This document shows positions 1-7,657 of a stretch of 8,057 nucleotides of DNA, piece by piece (the first letter of the stretch is position 1; each line of letters opens with the position of its first letter). Under the pieces are notes generated by a model that saw only the letters and a program-made list of their open reading frames with translations, was not told where the DNA came from and did not search any database. A program made the position numbers and the translations under genes. The DNA comes from Porphyromonadaceae bacterium (lineage in GTDB: Bacteria > Bacteroidota > Bacteroidia > Bacteroidales > CAMTPD01): positions 13,076 to 21,132 of the forward strand of contig DLYT01000029.1 of NCBI GenBank assembly GCA_003447595.1, written 5' to 3'.

Positions 1-186
1 GAAGCCAGTTGGAACTATTTTGATCCAATTCTCAAGCTTTGGAATGCCCGCACCGATATTCCGCTTTACGGATATCCTGCCGGCACATGGGGACCTTTGG
101 AATCAAACCTGATCATGGAAAAAGGTCATACCTGGACCAATCCGTGTAAAAATCTTACTAACACCGATTTATATTGTGAGTTATGA
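1..186 (+). CDS. zwf: Glucose-6-phosphate 1-dehydrogenase, C-terminal end (5' part lies outside the window)
   Basis: This is the last 61 codons and the TGA stop (184-186) of a gene that begins upstream of the window. The protein ends with the conserved C-terminal signature of the family: a W-x-Y-F-D-P-I-L segment near residue 4 of the visible part, then YPAGTWGP, then a G-H-T-W motif. Known family role: NADP(+)-dependent oxidation of glucose 6-phosphate to 6-phosphogluconolactone, the entry step of the oxidative pentose phosphate pathway, in the cytoplasm. The stop overlaps the pgl start in an ATGA arrangement, which suggests translational coupling and supports the assignment, because pgl encodes the next enzyme. 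The catalytic and NADP-binding regions are not visible, so the call rests on the C-terminal motif and the neighbour. Confidence 0.93.
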   Translation, partial: EASWNYFDPILKLWNARTDIPLYGYPAGTWGPLESNLIMEKGHTWTNPCKNLTNTDLYCEL

Positions 187-944
187 AAATAGAAGTATTG
201 CCTTCTGCCATTGAAACAGGCCGAAGTATCTCTGATGTACTCATTGAGAAGATGGCTAATCATAGCGACAATCTTTTTCATTTGGCTATATCCGGAGGGA
301 CAACTCCGGCTATCTTGTACAACTTATGGGCAGATGAATATCTCAACAAGATTGAATGGAATCGTATTGCATTGTATTGGGTAGACGAACGATGTGTACC
401 CCCATCACACCCCGAAAGTAACTTCGGAAATGCAAAAACCAAGTTTTTAGACATCATATCCCATAAGGGGGCTTTAATTCATCGCATACATGGTGAACTA
501 CCACCGGTAGCAGAAGCCAAGCGTTATTCTTCAATGGTACGTAAAGCTTTGAATCACAAAAATGGAATGCCTAGCTTTGATATGGTAATTTTAGGTATCG
601 GGACTGACGGACATACGGCATCAATATTCCCTGGACAAGATGCATTGATTAACACACGCCATATTTATGAAGTCTCGGTTCATCCCGAAAACAAGCGCAT
701 CAGAATCTCGATGACTGCACCGGTAATTCTCAACGCTGAGAATATTGTGTTTCATGTCACAGGTAAAGACAAAGCAAATGTCATCAATAGTATTGTAAAC
801 GATGCGGACAGCGCTCTTAATTACCCGGCCTATTATATTGTAAGCAAGTCTGGTAAATTATCGATGTATCTGGATGAAGATGCCGCACATTTATTAAAAT
901 CCAACGATACTCCATCGTTTCTAGAAAATATATTCAAACAATAG
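183..944 (+). CDS. pgl: 6-phosphogluconolactonase (DevB/Pgl type)
   Basis: The product has 253 residues, normal for the DevB-type lactonase, which belongs to the glucosamine-6-phosphate isomerase/NagB-like fold. Visible family motifs, in order: SGGTTP (37-42), the phosphate-binding loop; WVDER (66-70); ESN (78-80); GIGTDGHTASIFPG (138-151), which carries the His144 of the family signature; RISMTAP (174-180); TGKDKA (193-198). Known role: hydrolysis of 6-phosphogluconolactone to 6-phosphogluconate in the cytoplasm, the second step of the oxidative pentose phosphate pathway. The ATG at 183 overlaps the zwf stop by four bases; no other start fits as well, and expression is probably coupled to zwf. 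The gene ends 10 bases before an intrinsic terminator, so it is the last gene of the operon. The frame is intact and nothing is missing. Confidence 0.96.
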   Translation: MKIEVLPSAIETGRSISDVLIEKMANHSDNLFHLAISGGTTPAILYNLWADEYLNKIEWNRIALYWVDERCVPPSHPESNFGNAKTKFLDIISHKGALIHRIHGELPPVAEAKRYSSMVRKALNHKNGMPSFDMVILGIGTDGHTASIFPGQDALINTRHIYEVSVHPENKRIRISMTAPVILNAENIVFHVTGKDKANVINSIVNDADSALNYPAYYIVSKSGKLSMYLDEDAAHLLKSNDTPSFLENIFKQ

Positions 945-954
945 TCCTATTTAA

Positions 955-990
955 AAAGAGGATAAATCACAGCCGTGGTTTATCCTCTTT
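955..990. terminator. Bidirectional intrinsic terminator between pgl and the GH95 gene
   Basis: A 16-bp stem pairs 955-970 with 975-990 around a four-base AGCC loop. All pairs are Watson-Crick except one T-G wobble (967/978). The right arm ends in TTT and runs on into CTTT for transcripts from the left. On the minus strand the A-run at 953-957 gives a U tract for transcripts from the right. The hairpin lies 10 bases after the pgl stop and 17 bases from the GH95 stop, as expected of one shared terminator between convergent genes. Confidence 0.9.
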
Positions 991-1007
991 CTTTGTATAT
1001 CGAATGT

Positions 1008-3386
1008 CTATTTAAGGAGATAACGTTCTCCCGGTTTCATGGTTATCATATTTTCCTTCCCATTATACACCAGTGTAAGCAATCCTCCTTTTTTAGAATA
1101 TATTTCTCCGCTTGTTACAACTCCGTCCTTCCATTTAAAATCAACTTCAAAACCACCTCGTGCCTTCAATCCTTTTACCGAACCCGATTTCCATTTGGCT
1201 GGTAAAGCTGGTAAGAGTTCAACTTTATTCGTGTGACTTTGAATCAACATCTCTGCAATGCCGGCAGTACCACCGAAGTTTCCATCAATTTGAAACGGTG
1301 GATGCATATCGAAGAGATTATTCGAGGTGCATTTGATCAGCAAATTATCCAAAGCTTCCAAGGCTTTGTCGCCATCACCGAAACGAGCTCTGAAGTTTAT
1401 GATCCATGCCATACTCCATCCGGTATGCCCGCCACCTTCTTGAAGTCGACCTTCGAGCGACATTTTGGCTGCATTAAACAGTTCCGGGGTATAGCGCGTG
1501 ATTTGTCTTCCCGGATGCAATGCAAACAAGTGCGACATATGACGGTGTCCCGGTTCAGCTTCTTGATATTCCTTATCCCACTCCATTAATCGGCCGTCGG
1601 ATCCAATACGCGGACCCATCAAACGGTTACGAACAGCGGCTGCCGTTTGCGTAAAGCCATCGTCTATTTTCAACACTTGAGCCGCTTCGAGAATATTGGT
1701 AAACAAATCCCAGATAATTTGTTGGTCGTGGGCCGGAGCCATACATACCGCACTCACGCTACCATCGGGAGCAATAAACGCATTTTCCGGTGAGGCCGAA
1801 GGTCCCGAAACAAGCAAACCCGTCTTCGGATCTTGCTTCAACCAGTCTATGTAAAACATACCCGCTTCTTTCATGATCGGATAAGCCTTCTTCAAGAACT
1901 CCTGATCTTGGGTAAACGCATAATGTTCCCACAAGTGCTGACACATCCATCCGGCCGCCGCAATGTGAATCCCCCAAAGGCCACCTTCGCCCGGTGCTGT
2001 ATATCCCCACACATTGGTGATCGGATGCATACACCAACCATCGGCTTTATAATGTACTTGCGCAGTTTCTTTACCCGGCTTCACAAGCGAACCAATCAAA
2101 TCGATCATTGGCATGTGAAGTTCGGAAAGATTCGCTACTTCGGCCGGCCAATAATTCATTTGCACATTGATGTTCGCATGGTAATCTCCATTCCACGGCG
2201 TCTGCAACTTATTACTCCATACCCCTTGTAGATTAGCAGGCAATGTACCCGGACGTGAAGATGAAATCAATAAGTAGCGACCATATTGAAAATAGAGTTG
2301 CTGCAACCAGTAGTCATCTTTTGTTGAAGCATAACGGACAATACGCTCATTGGTTGGTATGGTATCAATCAATTGATCATTGATCTGAAGAGACACACGA
2401 TTAAACAAATGGCGATAATCCTTGGTATGAATATCCAGCAAACGAGCATAAGACTTATTCATTGCATTGCGAAGCGTCTGCAACGTATTCTCTTTGTAGT
2501 TCGGAATTATATACTGCTTGTATTTTTGCTGATAGTTGGTTTCGGCCGCAAGAAGCAAAACACACTCTTTGCTATTGGTTACGTTCAAGACACCATCTTT
2601 AATCTCCATTTTCCCGTCATTGACACGAGCCGTAAGACGCGTCCAATAACTCATTCCTTCACCCCCATTGCCATCATCGAGAGTTCCTCGCATCAGCAAC
2701 GACTCTTTATCGTGTTCGATTACAAACTTCTCGGGACGCGAAAGATTTACAGAATAAGAAATAGGATATTCAGAAGCAATGCGAACCACAATGATCTTAT
2801 CCGGATAACTTGCGAAATAGGAACGTTGAATGGTATTTACACCTTGTTTATATTCTACATTCACAACTCCGTTTTGCAGATCTAGTTCTCGGTAATAATC
2901 ATGAAAAGCGGTTGTATCTGAAAAGTTGATACGTAAGTCGCCCAATGTTTCAAAACTACCATACTCTGCTTTATTAAGCACAGCATTGCCAAGCCCCGAT
3001 CCTTTTCCCTGGCATCGTTGCGTTTCGATGGTAAGATCATACGCTTCTTTGTATTTTCCGGCTTCTAATAATTGTTGTATTTTCGATTGCGCTTCATAAG
3101 CATTCGGGTTGTTGCTTTCATACCAACTACCCGACCATAGCGTTTTCTCATTCAATTGAATACGGTCTTCATATACTCCACCGTAAACCATACCTCCCAT
3201 GTAACTGTTTCCAACAGGAAGTGCATCAAGCCAACTCGACTCATTTACTCCACCTTGCAACACCTGGTCTACTTCACGCGTATCGGCCGGATAACGGTAC
3301 CACAACTTTAGTTCAGGATTTCTATCAGGAGCAACACACGAGAAAATGACAAGAGTTAGTAATAGACCTATTAATATATTCTTCAT
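1008..3386 (-). CDS. Glycoside hydrolase family 95 lipoprotein, probable alpha-1,2-L-fucosidase
   Basis: The 792-residue product starts with a lipoprotein signal peptide: K at 3, a hydrophobic core (4-15), and the lipobox-like I-F-S-C with Cys17 as the predicted lipidated residue. It should therefore be anchored to the envelope. The rest follows the GH95 layout: an N-terminal beta-sandwich (about 28-290; ALPVGNSYMGGM at 55-66, LNEKTLWSG at 78-86), a helical linker, an (alpha/alpha)6 barrel (about 345-700) and a C-terminal beta domain. Residues corresponding to the catalytic set of Bifidobacterium AfcA are present: N405 and N407 in HANINVQMNYW (403-413), E534 in SPEN (532-535) and D701 in IDGNFGG (700-706). 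His403, two residues before N405, is the fucosidase form; as I recall, a GH95 alpha-L-galactosidase has Thr there. Expected role: inverting hydrolysis of terminal alpha-1,2-fucose from glycans. No SusC/SusD genes, sulfatases or regulators adjoin it. Enzyme family is confident; exact substrate is inference. Confidence 0.93.
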   Translation of the reverse strand: MKNILIGLLLTLVIFSCVAPDRNPELKLWYRYPADTREVDQVLQGGVNESSWLDALPVGNSYMGGMVYGGVYEDRIQLNEKTLWSGSWYESNNPNAYEAQSKIQQLLEAGKYKEAYDLTIETQRCQGKGSGLGNAVLNKAEYGSFETLGDLRINFSDTTAFHDYYRELDLQNGVVNVEYKQGVNTIQRSYFASYPDKIIVVRIASEYPISYSVNLSRPEKFVIEHDKESLLMRGTLDDGNGGEGMSYWTRLTARVNDGKMEIKDGVLNVTNSKECVLLLAAETNYQQKYKQYIIPNYKENTLQTLRNAMNKSYARLLDIHTKDYRHLFNRVSLQINDQLIDTIPTNERIVRYASTKDDYWLQQLYFQYGRYLLISSSRPGTLPANLQGVWSNKLQTPWNGDYHANINVQMNYWPAEVANLSELHMPMIDLIGSLVKPGKETAQVHYKADGWCMHPITNVWGYTAPGEGGLWGIHIAAAGWMCQHLWEHYAFTQDQEFLKKAYPIMKEAGMFYIDWLKQDPKTGLLVSGPSASPENAFIAPDGSVSAVCMAPAHDQQIIWDLFTNILEAAQVLKIDDGFTQTAAAVRNRLMGPRIGSDGRLMEWDKEYQEAEPGHRHMSHLFALHPGRQITRYTPELFNAAKMSLEGRLQEGGGHTGWSMAWIINFRARFGDGDKALEALDNLLIKCTSNNLFDMHPPFQIDGNFGGTAGIAEMLIQSHTNKVELLPALPAKWKSGSVKGLKARGGFEVDFKWKDGVVTSGEIYSKKGGLLTLVYNGKENMITMKPGERYLLK

Positions 3387-3402
3387 CTACAGATTTTTGT
3401 TT

Positions 3403-3433
3403 CAAAGTTCTAATTTTGGGACTGCAAAGAAAA
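3403..3433 (-). promoter_or_regulatory. Weak candidate Bacteroides-type promoter for the GH95 gene
   Basis: On the minus strand, GAACTTTG (3410 down to 3403) matches the Bacteroides -7 consensus TAnnTTTG except at its first base. TTTT at 3433-3430 lies 19 bases upstream and matches three of four bases of the -33 element TTTG. The implied leader would be only some 10 bases. An overlapping TA-N4-TTTG reading is also possible. The match is imperfect, so this is only a candidate. Confidence 0.3.
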
Positions 3434-3499
3434 CACTATTTTTTTAATTTTCCTGATTCTTACGAATCTAAAAAGAACAATGAAACAACATAGCTTACG

Positions 3500-3509
3500 A
3501 CAAGCTTGT
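3500..3509. repeat. 10-bp perfect palindrome in the divergent intergenic region
   Basis: ACAAGCTTGT is a perfect 10-bp palindrome about 114 bases upstream of the GH95 start and 76 bases upstream of the sppA -7 element. It might be an operator half-site pair for either divergent gene, but one short palindrome in a 269-bp AT-rich gap can easily occur by chance. No second copy was seen in the window. Confidence 0.25.
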
Positions 3510-3557
3510 TATTTAAACAACAGTCAATCTTACTAATAAGCGCAAAAAAGCAGCAAC

Positions 3558-3592
3558 TTAGCATTAAAATATAGACAAATAAGCTAATTTTG
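3558..3592 (+). promoter_or_regulatory. Bacteroides-type promoter of the sppA-lpxK-thiL operon
   Basis: TAATTTTG at 3585-3592 is a perfect match to the Bacteroides primary-sigma -7 element TAnnTTTG. The -33 element is weak: TTAG at 3558-3561 matches TTTG at three of four bases, at a slightly long spacing of 23 bases. Transcription would start near 3599, giving an AT-rich leader of roughly 57 bases before the ATG at 3656. The -7 box overlaps an in-frame upstream TTG (3590), which therefore cannot be the translation start. Confidence 0.7.
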
Positions 3593-3655
3593 CCATCTTT
3601 AAAAAGATTGATTACACATTGTAAAATCATTAATTATTATAAACCGCGCAATCTT

Positions 3656-5425
3656 ATGAAACAATTCTTTAAAATCATGTTTGCATCCGCTTTCGGATTT
3701 GTGCTGGCTGCAATCGCTTTTACAACCTTAATGGTCGTTGCCATTATAGGAATTGCATCTGCCGCAACATCTGAGACAGAGTTTGCACCCAAGAAAAACA
3801 GTGTACTTCGTCTAAAACTAAGCGGTACATTAAAAGACAATGCTTCAGAGCAGAACTTCTTGGCCGAACTATTTGGTGAAACGCAACAAGAGACCGGACT
3901 CAACGATATGCTCAAAGCAATCAAAAATGCAAAAGAGAACTCACACATTGCCGGAATCTATATTGACGCAGGCGCATGGGGTGCAGGTTCGGCTAGCGTA
4001 GAGTCGTTACGTAGAGCCTTGGCCGACTTTAAAGAATCAAACAAGTTTATCATCGCTTACGGAGATACTTATACACGCAATGCTTTTTACCTTGCATCCA
4101 TGGCGGATAAAGTATATATGAATCCGCAAGGATCGCTACAACTAGAAGGGATCGCATCAAGCAACATGTTTTATACAGGTCTTTTAAATAAGTTGGGCGT
4201 GCAAATGCAAGTATTTAAAGTGGGCACCTACAAAGGCGCGGTAGAACCATTTATTCTCGAGAAATTGAGTGAGGCCAACCGCGAACAAATCCTTTCATAC
4301 AGCACCAACATCTGGGATTATATCATTGAAGGCATTGCTTCTGAACGAAAAATTAATCCTCAGATCATTGTAGAGTATGCCAATACAGGCAGTTTTATGG
4401 GCCCACAAAACATAGCCGTTAAAGCAGGTCTTGTCGACGAATTACTGTATCGTCCCGAAGTGGAAGACATGGTGAAAATGATGGCCGGACAAACCGACAA
4501 CACACTTAAGACCATCTCTGTGGCAAAAGCCAAACTAATCAAGCAAAGCGAGAAAACATATCCGGACAAGATTGCTATTCTATATGCTGAAGGAGAGATA
4601 GTAGAGAAAACAAGCGAAAATCCGTTGGACAATACCTCGGCCATTACAACCGACTATGTAAACGAGCTTATCAAACTTAAAAACGATGAAAGCATCAAGG
4701 CTGTCGTATTCAGAGTAAACTCACCGGGTGGTAGTGCTTACGTTTCGGAGCAAATATGGCGCCAGGTAGAAGAGTTGAAGAAAGTAAAACCAATCGTAGT
4801 TTCCATGGGCGACATGGCTGCTTCGGGCGGATACTATATTTCATGTGCCGCAAATAAAATTATAGCAGAACATAACACACTTACAGGATCAATTGGTATC
4901 TTTGGAATGTTTCCCGATGTTCAAGGGCTACTCGATAAAGTCGGAATCACTACGGATGTTGTAAAAACAAATACCTTCTCCGACTTTGGTGACATGTCTC
5001 GTCCGATGAATGAAGCTGAAAAAGTAATCTTACAAAGCTACATCAACAGAGGATACGACTTGTTTACTACACGTGTAGCCGAAGGTCGCGGTAAAACAAT
5101 GGATGAAGTAAATGAAATAGCGCAAGGTCGTGTATGGACCGGTTCGCAGGCTTTAGGCATAGGACTTGTCGATGACTTGGGCGGTATTGACAAAGCAGTT
5201 GAAGAAGCAGCTAAACTTGCTAATTTGACAAACTACAATACAACCACTGTCAACACTACAAAAGACTTCTTTATGCAATTCATGGATAAGTCGATGGAAA
5301 GTATCAAACTTGGTATTGCCAAAGATATCTTGGGCGACGAGTACCAAATATTCACCTTAAAGAATAGAATTAAAGCCAACGGATACATACAAGCCAGAGC
5401 GCCCTATGATATCAATCCGTTATAA
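3656..5425 (+). CDS. sppA: Signal peptide peptidase SppA, long (67K) form
   Basis: The product has 589 residues from the ATG at 3656. The frame is open back to a TTG at 3590, but that lies inside the promoter -7 box, and the ATG start puts the membrane segment right at the N-terminus. A hydrophobic anchor spans about residues 8-37; the rest should be periplasmic. The protein shows the tandem SppA domains of the E. coli-like long form. The N-terminal domain has GTYKGAVEPF (190-199), where Lys193 is the general base (E. coli K209). The C-terminal domain has RVNSPGGSA (353-361) and DMAASGGYYIS (386-396), where Ser390 is the nucleophile (E. coli S409). Known role: a membrane serine protease with a Ser-Lys dyad that degrades signal peptides left by signal peptidase. 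It is the first gene of an operon, and its stop lies 6 bases before lpxK. Confidence 0.96.
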   Translation: MKQFFKIMFASAFGFVLAAIAFTTLMVVAIIGIASAATSETEFAPKKNSVLRLKLSGTLKDNASEQNFLAELFGETQQETGLNDMLKAIKNAKENSHIAGIYIDAGAWGAGSASVESLRRALADFKESNKFIIAYGDTYTRNAFYLASMADKVYMNPQGSLQLEGIASSNMFYTGLLNKLGVQMQVFKVGTYKGAVEPFILEKLSEANREQILSYSTNIWDYIIEGIASERKINPQIIVEYANTGSFMGPQNIAVKAGLVDELLYRPEVEDMVKMMAGQTDNTLKTISVAKAKLIKQSEKTYPDKIAILYAEGEIVEKTSENPLDNTSAITTDYVNELIKLKNDESIKAVVFRVNSPGGSAYVSEQIWRQVEELKKVKPIVVSMGDMAASGGYYISCAANKIIAEHNTLTGSIGIFGMFPDVQGLLDKVGITTDVVKTNTFSDFGDMSRPMNEAEKVILQSYINRGYDLFTTRVAEGRGKTMDEVNEIAQGRVWTGSQALGIGLVDDLGGIDKAVEEAAKLANLTNYNTTTVNTTKDFFMQFMDKSMESIKLGIAKDILGDEYQIFTLKNRIKANGYIQARAPYDINPL

Positions 5426-5431
5426 ACAGAA

Positions 5432-6541
5432 ATGATAGAAGAAAAAGATCTTAAAATAATAAACGCACTACGCCCCCTCTCCGCTTTGTACGGACTGGGG
5501 GTTAGTTTGCGTAATAAGCTTTTCGATTGGGAAGTCCTCAAAGGTCGAAAATTTCCGATCCCCGTAATCTCGGTCGGAAACATTACCGTAGGCGGAACCG
5601 GAAAGACTCCTCATACCGAATACCTCATACGCTTACTCGGAGACAAATACAAGTTGGCCGTGCTCAGTCGTGGCTACAAGCGAAAAAGCAAAGGCTTTGT
5701 CTTGGCCGATGAAAACAGTAACAGTACGCTCATCGGAGACGAACCGTTTCAGATGAAACGCAAGTTCCCGTTTATCACCGTGGCAGTAGATAGCAACCGT
5801 CAACGTGGCATCGATACGCTATTGGCACTACCCGAAGAAAAGCGTCCCGAAGTAATCTTACTCGACGATGCCTTTCAGCACCGTTACGTAACGCCTTCAC
5901 TTTCGATTTTGCTGATCGATTCCAATCGCATCATCAATGAAGACTGTCTGCTTCCGGCGGGCAAACTTCGCGAATCTCCTACCGAGAAAAGGCGTGCCGA
6001 GATCGTGATCCTTACCAAATGTACCGATAAGCTATTGCCGATCGACTACCGCATTCTCGACGAAAACCTCAAGCTCTACCCGTATCAATCGCTTTATTTC
6101 ACGGGCATTCAATACGGCAACTTGATTCCGGTTTTCAAAGAAGTAAGCACAGAGATCTTGGATCCGAAAGATTTGAAACAAGGGACATCCATCTTGCTGG
6201 TATGCGGCATTGCCAATCCGGAGCAAATACAAAACGAGCTTTCAAAGTATAGCCGTCGCATCGAAACGCTCGACTTTCCCGATCACCATCACTTTGGAAA
6301 GAAAGACATGCTCCAGATCAAAAAGCAATTTGACGCACTTGAAGGAGAAAACAAACTCATTGTTGTCACCGAAAAAGATGCCGTACGCCTGATCGACTCT
6401 CCGCTTGTCGACGAAGAGTTGAAGCAGTCGATCTATTACCTGCCTATTGAAGTTGACTTCAGACAAAACCAGGAAGCAAACTTCAACAAGCAAATCATCA
6501 GTCACATCGAAAATTTTAAACGCAATAAAATTCTACAATAA
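5432..6541 (+). CDS. lpxK: Tetraacyldisaccharide 4'-kinase (lipid A 4'-kinase)
   Basis: The product has 369 residues, longer than the 328 of E. coli LpxK. Motifs in order: a membrane-associating N-terminus (about 10-30); SVGNITVGGTGKTP (47-60) with the unusual LpxK P-loop GGTGKT; LSRGYKRKSKG (78-88); GDEP (102-105); LLDDAFQHR (143-151) with the acidic pair D145/D146 and the QH; PAGKLRE (175-181); FPDHHHF (282-288) with the conserved His cluster; VTEKDAVRL (312-320). Known role: ATP-dependent phosphorylation of the 4' position of the lipid A disaccharide at the cytoplasmic face of the inner membrane, in the Raetz pathway. Bacteroides lipid A often ends up lacking the 4'-phosphate because LpxF removes it later, so the kinase is still expected. 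The gene sits 6 bases after sppA and 10 before thiL, and is probably co-transcribed with both. Confidence 0.97.
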   Translation: MIEEKDLKIINALRPLSALYGLGVSLRNKLFDWEVLKGRKFPIPVISVGNITVGGTGKTPHTEYLIRLLGDKYKLAVLSRGYKRKSKGFVLADENSNSTLIGDEPFQMKRKFPFITVAVDSNRQRGIDTLLALPEEKRPEVILLDDAFQHRYVTPSLSILLIDSNRIINEDCLLPAGKLRESPTEKRRAEIVILTKCTDKLLPIDYRILDENLKLYPYQSLYFTGIQYGNLIPVFKEVSTEILDPKDLKQGTSILLVCGIANPEQIQNELSKYSRRIETLDFPDHHHFGKKDMLQIKKQFDALEGENKLIVVTEKDAVRLIDSPLVDEELKQSIYYLPIEVDFRQNQEANFNKQIISHIENFKRNKILQ

Positions 6542-6551
6542 ACAAATAACT

Positions 6552-7583
6552 ATGAGTACCAGAACAGAAATTGCTTCGTTAGGTGAATTCGGTTTAATCA
6601 AGCACCTTACAGAAAAAGTAGAATTAAAAAACCCAAGCACCATCAAAGGTATCGGCGACGACGCTGCCGTGCTTGAGTACAAAGACAAAGAGATTCTTGT
6701 AACAACAGATCTATTGCTCGAAGGAATTCACTTCGACTTGATGTACGTACCCATGAAGCATTTGGGATACAAGTCGGCCACTGTAAACTTTTCCGACATT
6801 TACGCAATGAACGGACAGCCTAAGCAAATGACCATGTCGATAGGTATCTCGAAGCGTTTTAGTGTAGAGGATCTTGAAGAATTTTATCAAGGAGTAATGC
6901 TTGCCTGCGAAGTGTATGGCGTAGACCTTATCGGTGGAGACACTACAGCGTCGCGCACGGGACTTACCATCAGTGTAACCTGTATCGGCGAAGCAGACAA
7001 AGATAAAGTTGTGTACCGCTCGGGAGCAAAACCAACCGACCTGATCTGCGTATCGGGAGACCTTGGCGCTGCATACATGGGCTTACAACTTTTGGAACGC
7101 GAGAAAAGCGTATTCAATGGTGAAGCTGACTTTGCACCCGACTTCTCGGGCAAAGAGTACCTACTCGAACGTCAGTTGAAACCGGAAGCGCGCAAAGATA
7201 TCGTTGAGTTGCTTGCGCAACACAACATTGTTCCTACCTCGATGATGGACGTTTCGGACGGACTATCTTCGGAGTTGATGCACATTTGTACGCAAAGTCA
7301 TACCGGCTGTCGCATTTACGAAGACAGACTCCCTGTCGATTACCAAACGGCTATTCAGGCAGAAGAGTTCAACATGAACTTGATCACTGCGGCCCTTAAT
7401 GGCGGTGAAGACTACGAGTTGTTGTTTACCGTACCTTTGGCAAAGCACGACGAAATGGAGAAGATCAAAGGAATCAAGGTGATTGGTCACATGACACCGG
7501 ATACACTTGGCTTGGCCATGGTTGCAAGAGACGGTTCGGAAGTGCCGTTGCAAGCGCAAGGATGGAATTCGTTGGAAGAATAA
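6552..7583 (+). CDS. thiL: Thiamine-monophosphate kinase
   Basis: The product has 343 residues from the ATG at 6552, close to the family's usual length. The frame stays open upstream to 6447, but that stretch is inside lpxK and the conserved domain begins only with MSTRTEIASLGEF. Motifs: GIGDDAAVL (33-41), the Mg/ATP aspartates; TTDLLLEGIHF (51-61); VNFSDIYAMNGQP (78-90); LIGGDTTAS (126-134); SGDLGAAYMGL (168-178); DVSDGL (233-238); NGGEDYELLF (283-292). This is the PurM/SelD-like ATP-binding superfamily. Known role: ATP-dependent phosphorylation of thiamine monophosphate to thiamine pyrophosphate, the last step of the cofactor's biosynthesis, in the cytoplasm. It is the last gene of the sppA-lpxK-thiL run. 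No TPP riboswitch is possible in the 10-base gap before it, so its level should follow the upstream promoter. Confidence 0.97.
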   Translation: MSTRTEIASLGEFGLIKHLTEKVELKNPSTIKGIGDDAAVLEYKDKEILVTTDLLLEGIHFDLMYVPMKHLGYKSATVNFSDIYAMNGQPKQMTMSIGISKRFSVEDLEEFYQGVMLACEVYGVDLIGGDTTASRTGLTISVTCIGEADKDKVVYRSGAKPTDLICVSGDLGAAYMGLQLLEREKSVFNGEADFAPDFSGKEYLLERQLKPEARKDIVELLAQHNIVPTSMMDVSDGLSSELMHICTQSHTGCRIYEDRLPVDYQTAIQAEEFNMNLITAALNGGEDYELLFTVPLAKHDEMEKIKGIKVIGHMTPDTLGLAMVARDGSEVPLQAQGWNSLEE

Positions 7584-7601
7584 AACCCTCATAAATTATA
7601 G

Positions 7602-7638
7602 AAAGAGTCTTTTTCATCATGGAAAAGACTCTTTTTTT
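7602..7638 (+). terminator. Intrinsic terminator of the sppA-lpxK-thiL operon
   Basis: Bases 7602-7613 pair perfectly with 7623-7634 (12 bp). The stem extends by a T-G wobble (7614/7622) and a C-G pair (7615/7621) around an ATCAT loop. Seven T residues follow at 7632-7638. It begins 18 bases after the thiL stop. Confidence 0.93.
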
Positions 7639-7657
7639 ATAAAAAGTACATCAAACG

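Noticed and set aside
1233..2885. Several plus-strand open frames of 90-170 codons lying opposite the GH95 gene (for example 1833-2231 and 2373-2885)
   Set aside because: They lie antisense to a strongly conserved GH95 coding sequence, encode no recognisable domain and lack promoters or ribosome binding sites; they are shadows of the real gene.
3590..3655. A 22-codon N-terminal extension of SppA starting at TTG 3590
   Set aside because: The TTG is part of the promoter -7 element and the extension is a hydrophilic stretch before the membrane anchor; the ATG at 3656 is preferred.
6447..6551. A 35-codon N-terminal extension of ThiL overlapping the end of lpxK
   Set aside because: The stretch reads through conserved lpxK sequence in another frame and has no counterpart in the ThiL family; homology begins at the ATG at 6552.
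6542..6551. A thiamine pyrophosphate riboswitch controlling thiL
   Set aside because: Only 10 bases separate lpxK and thiL, and no THI-box-like sequence was seen before sppA either.
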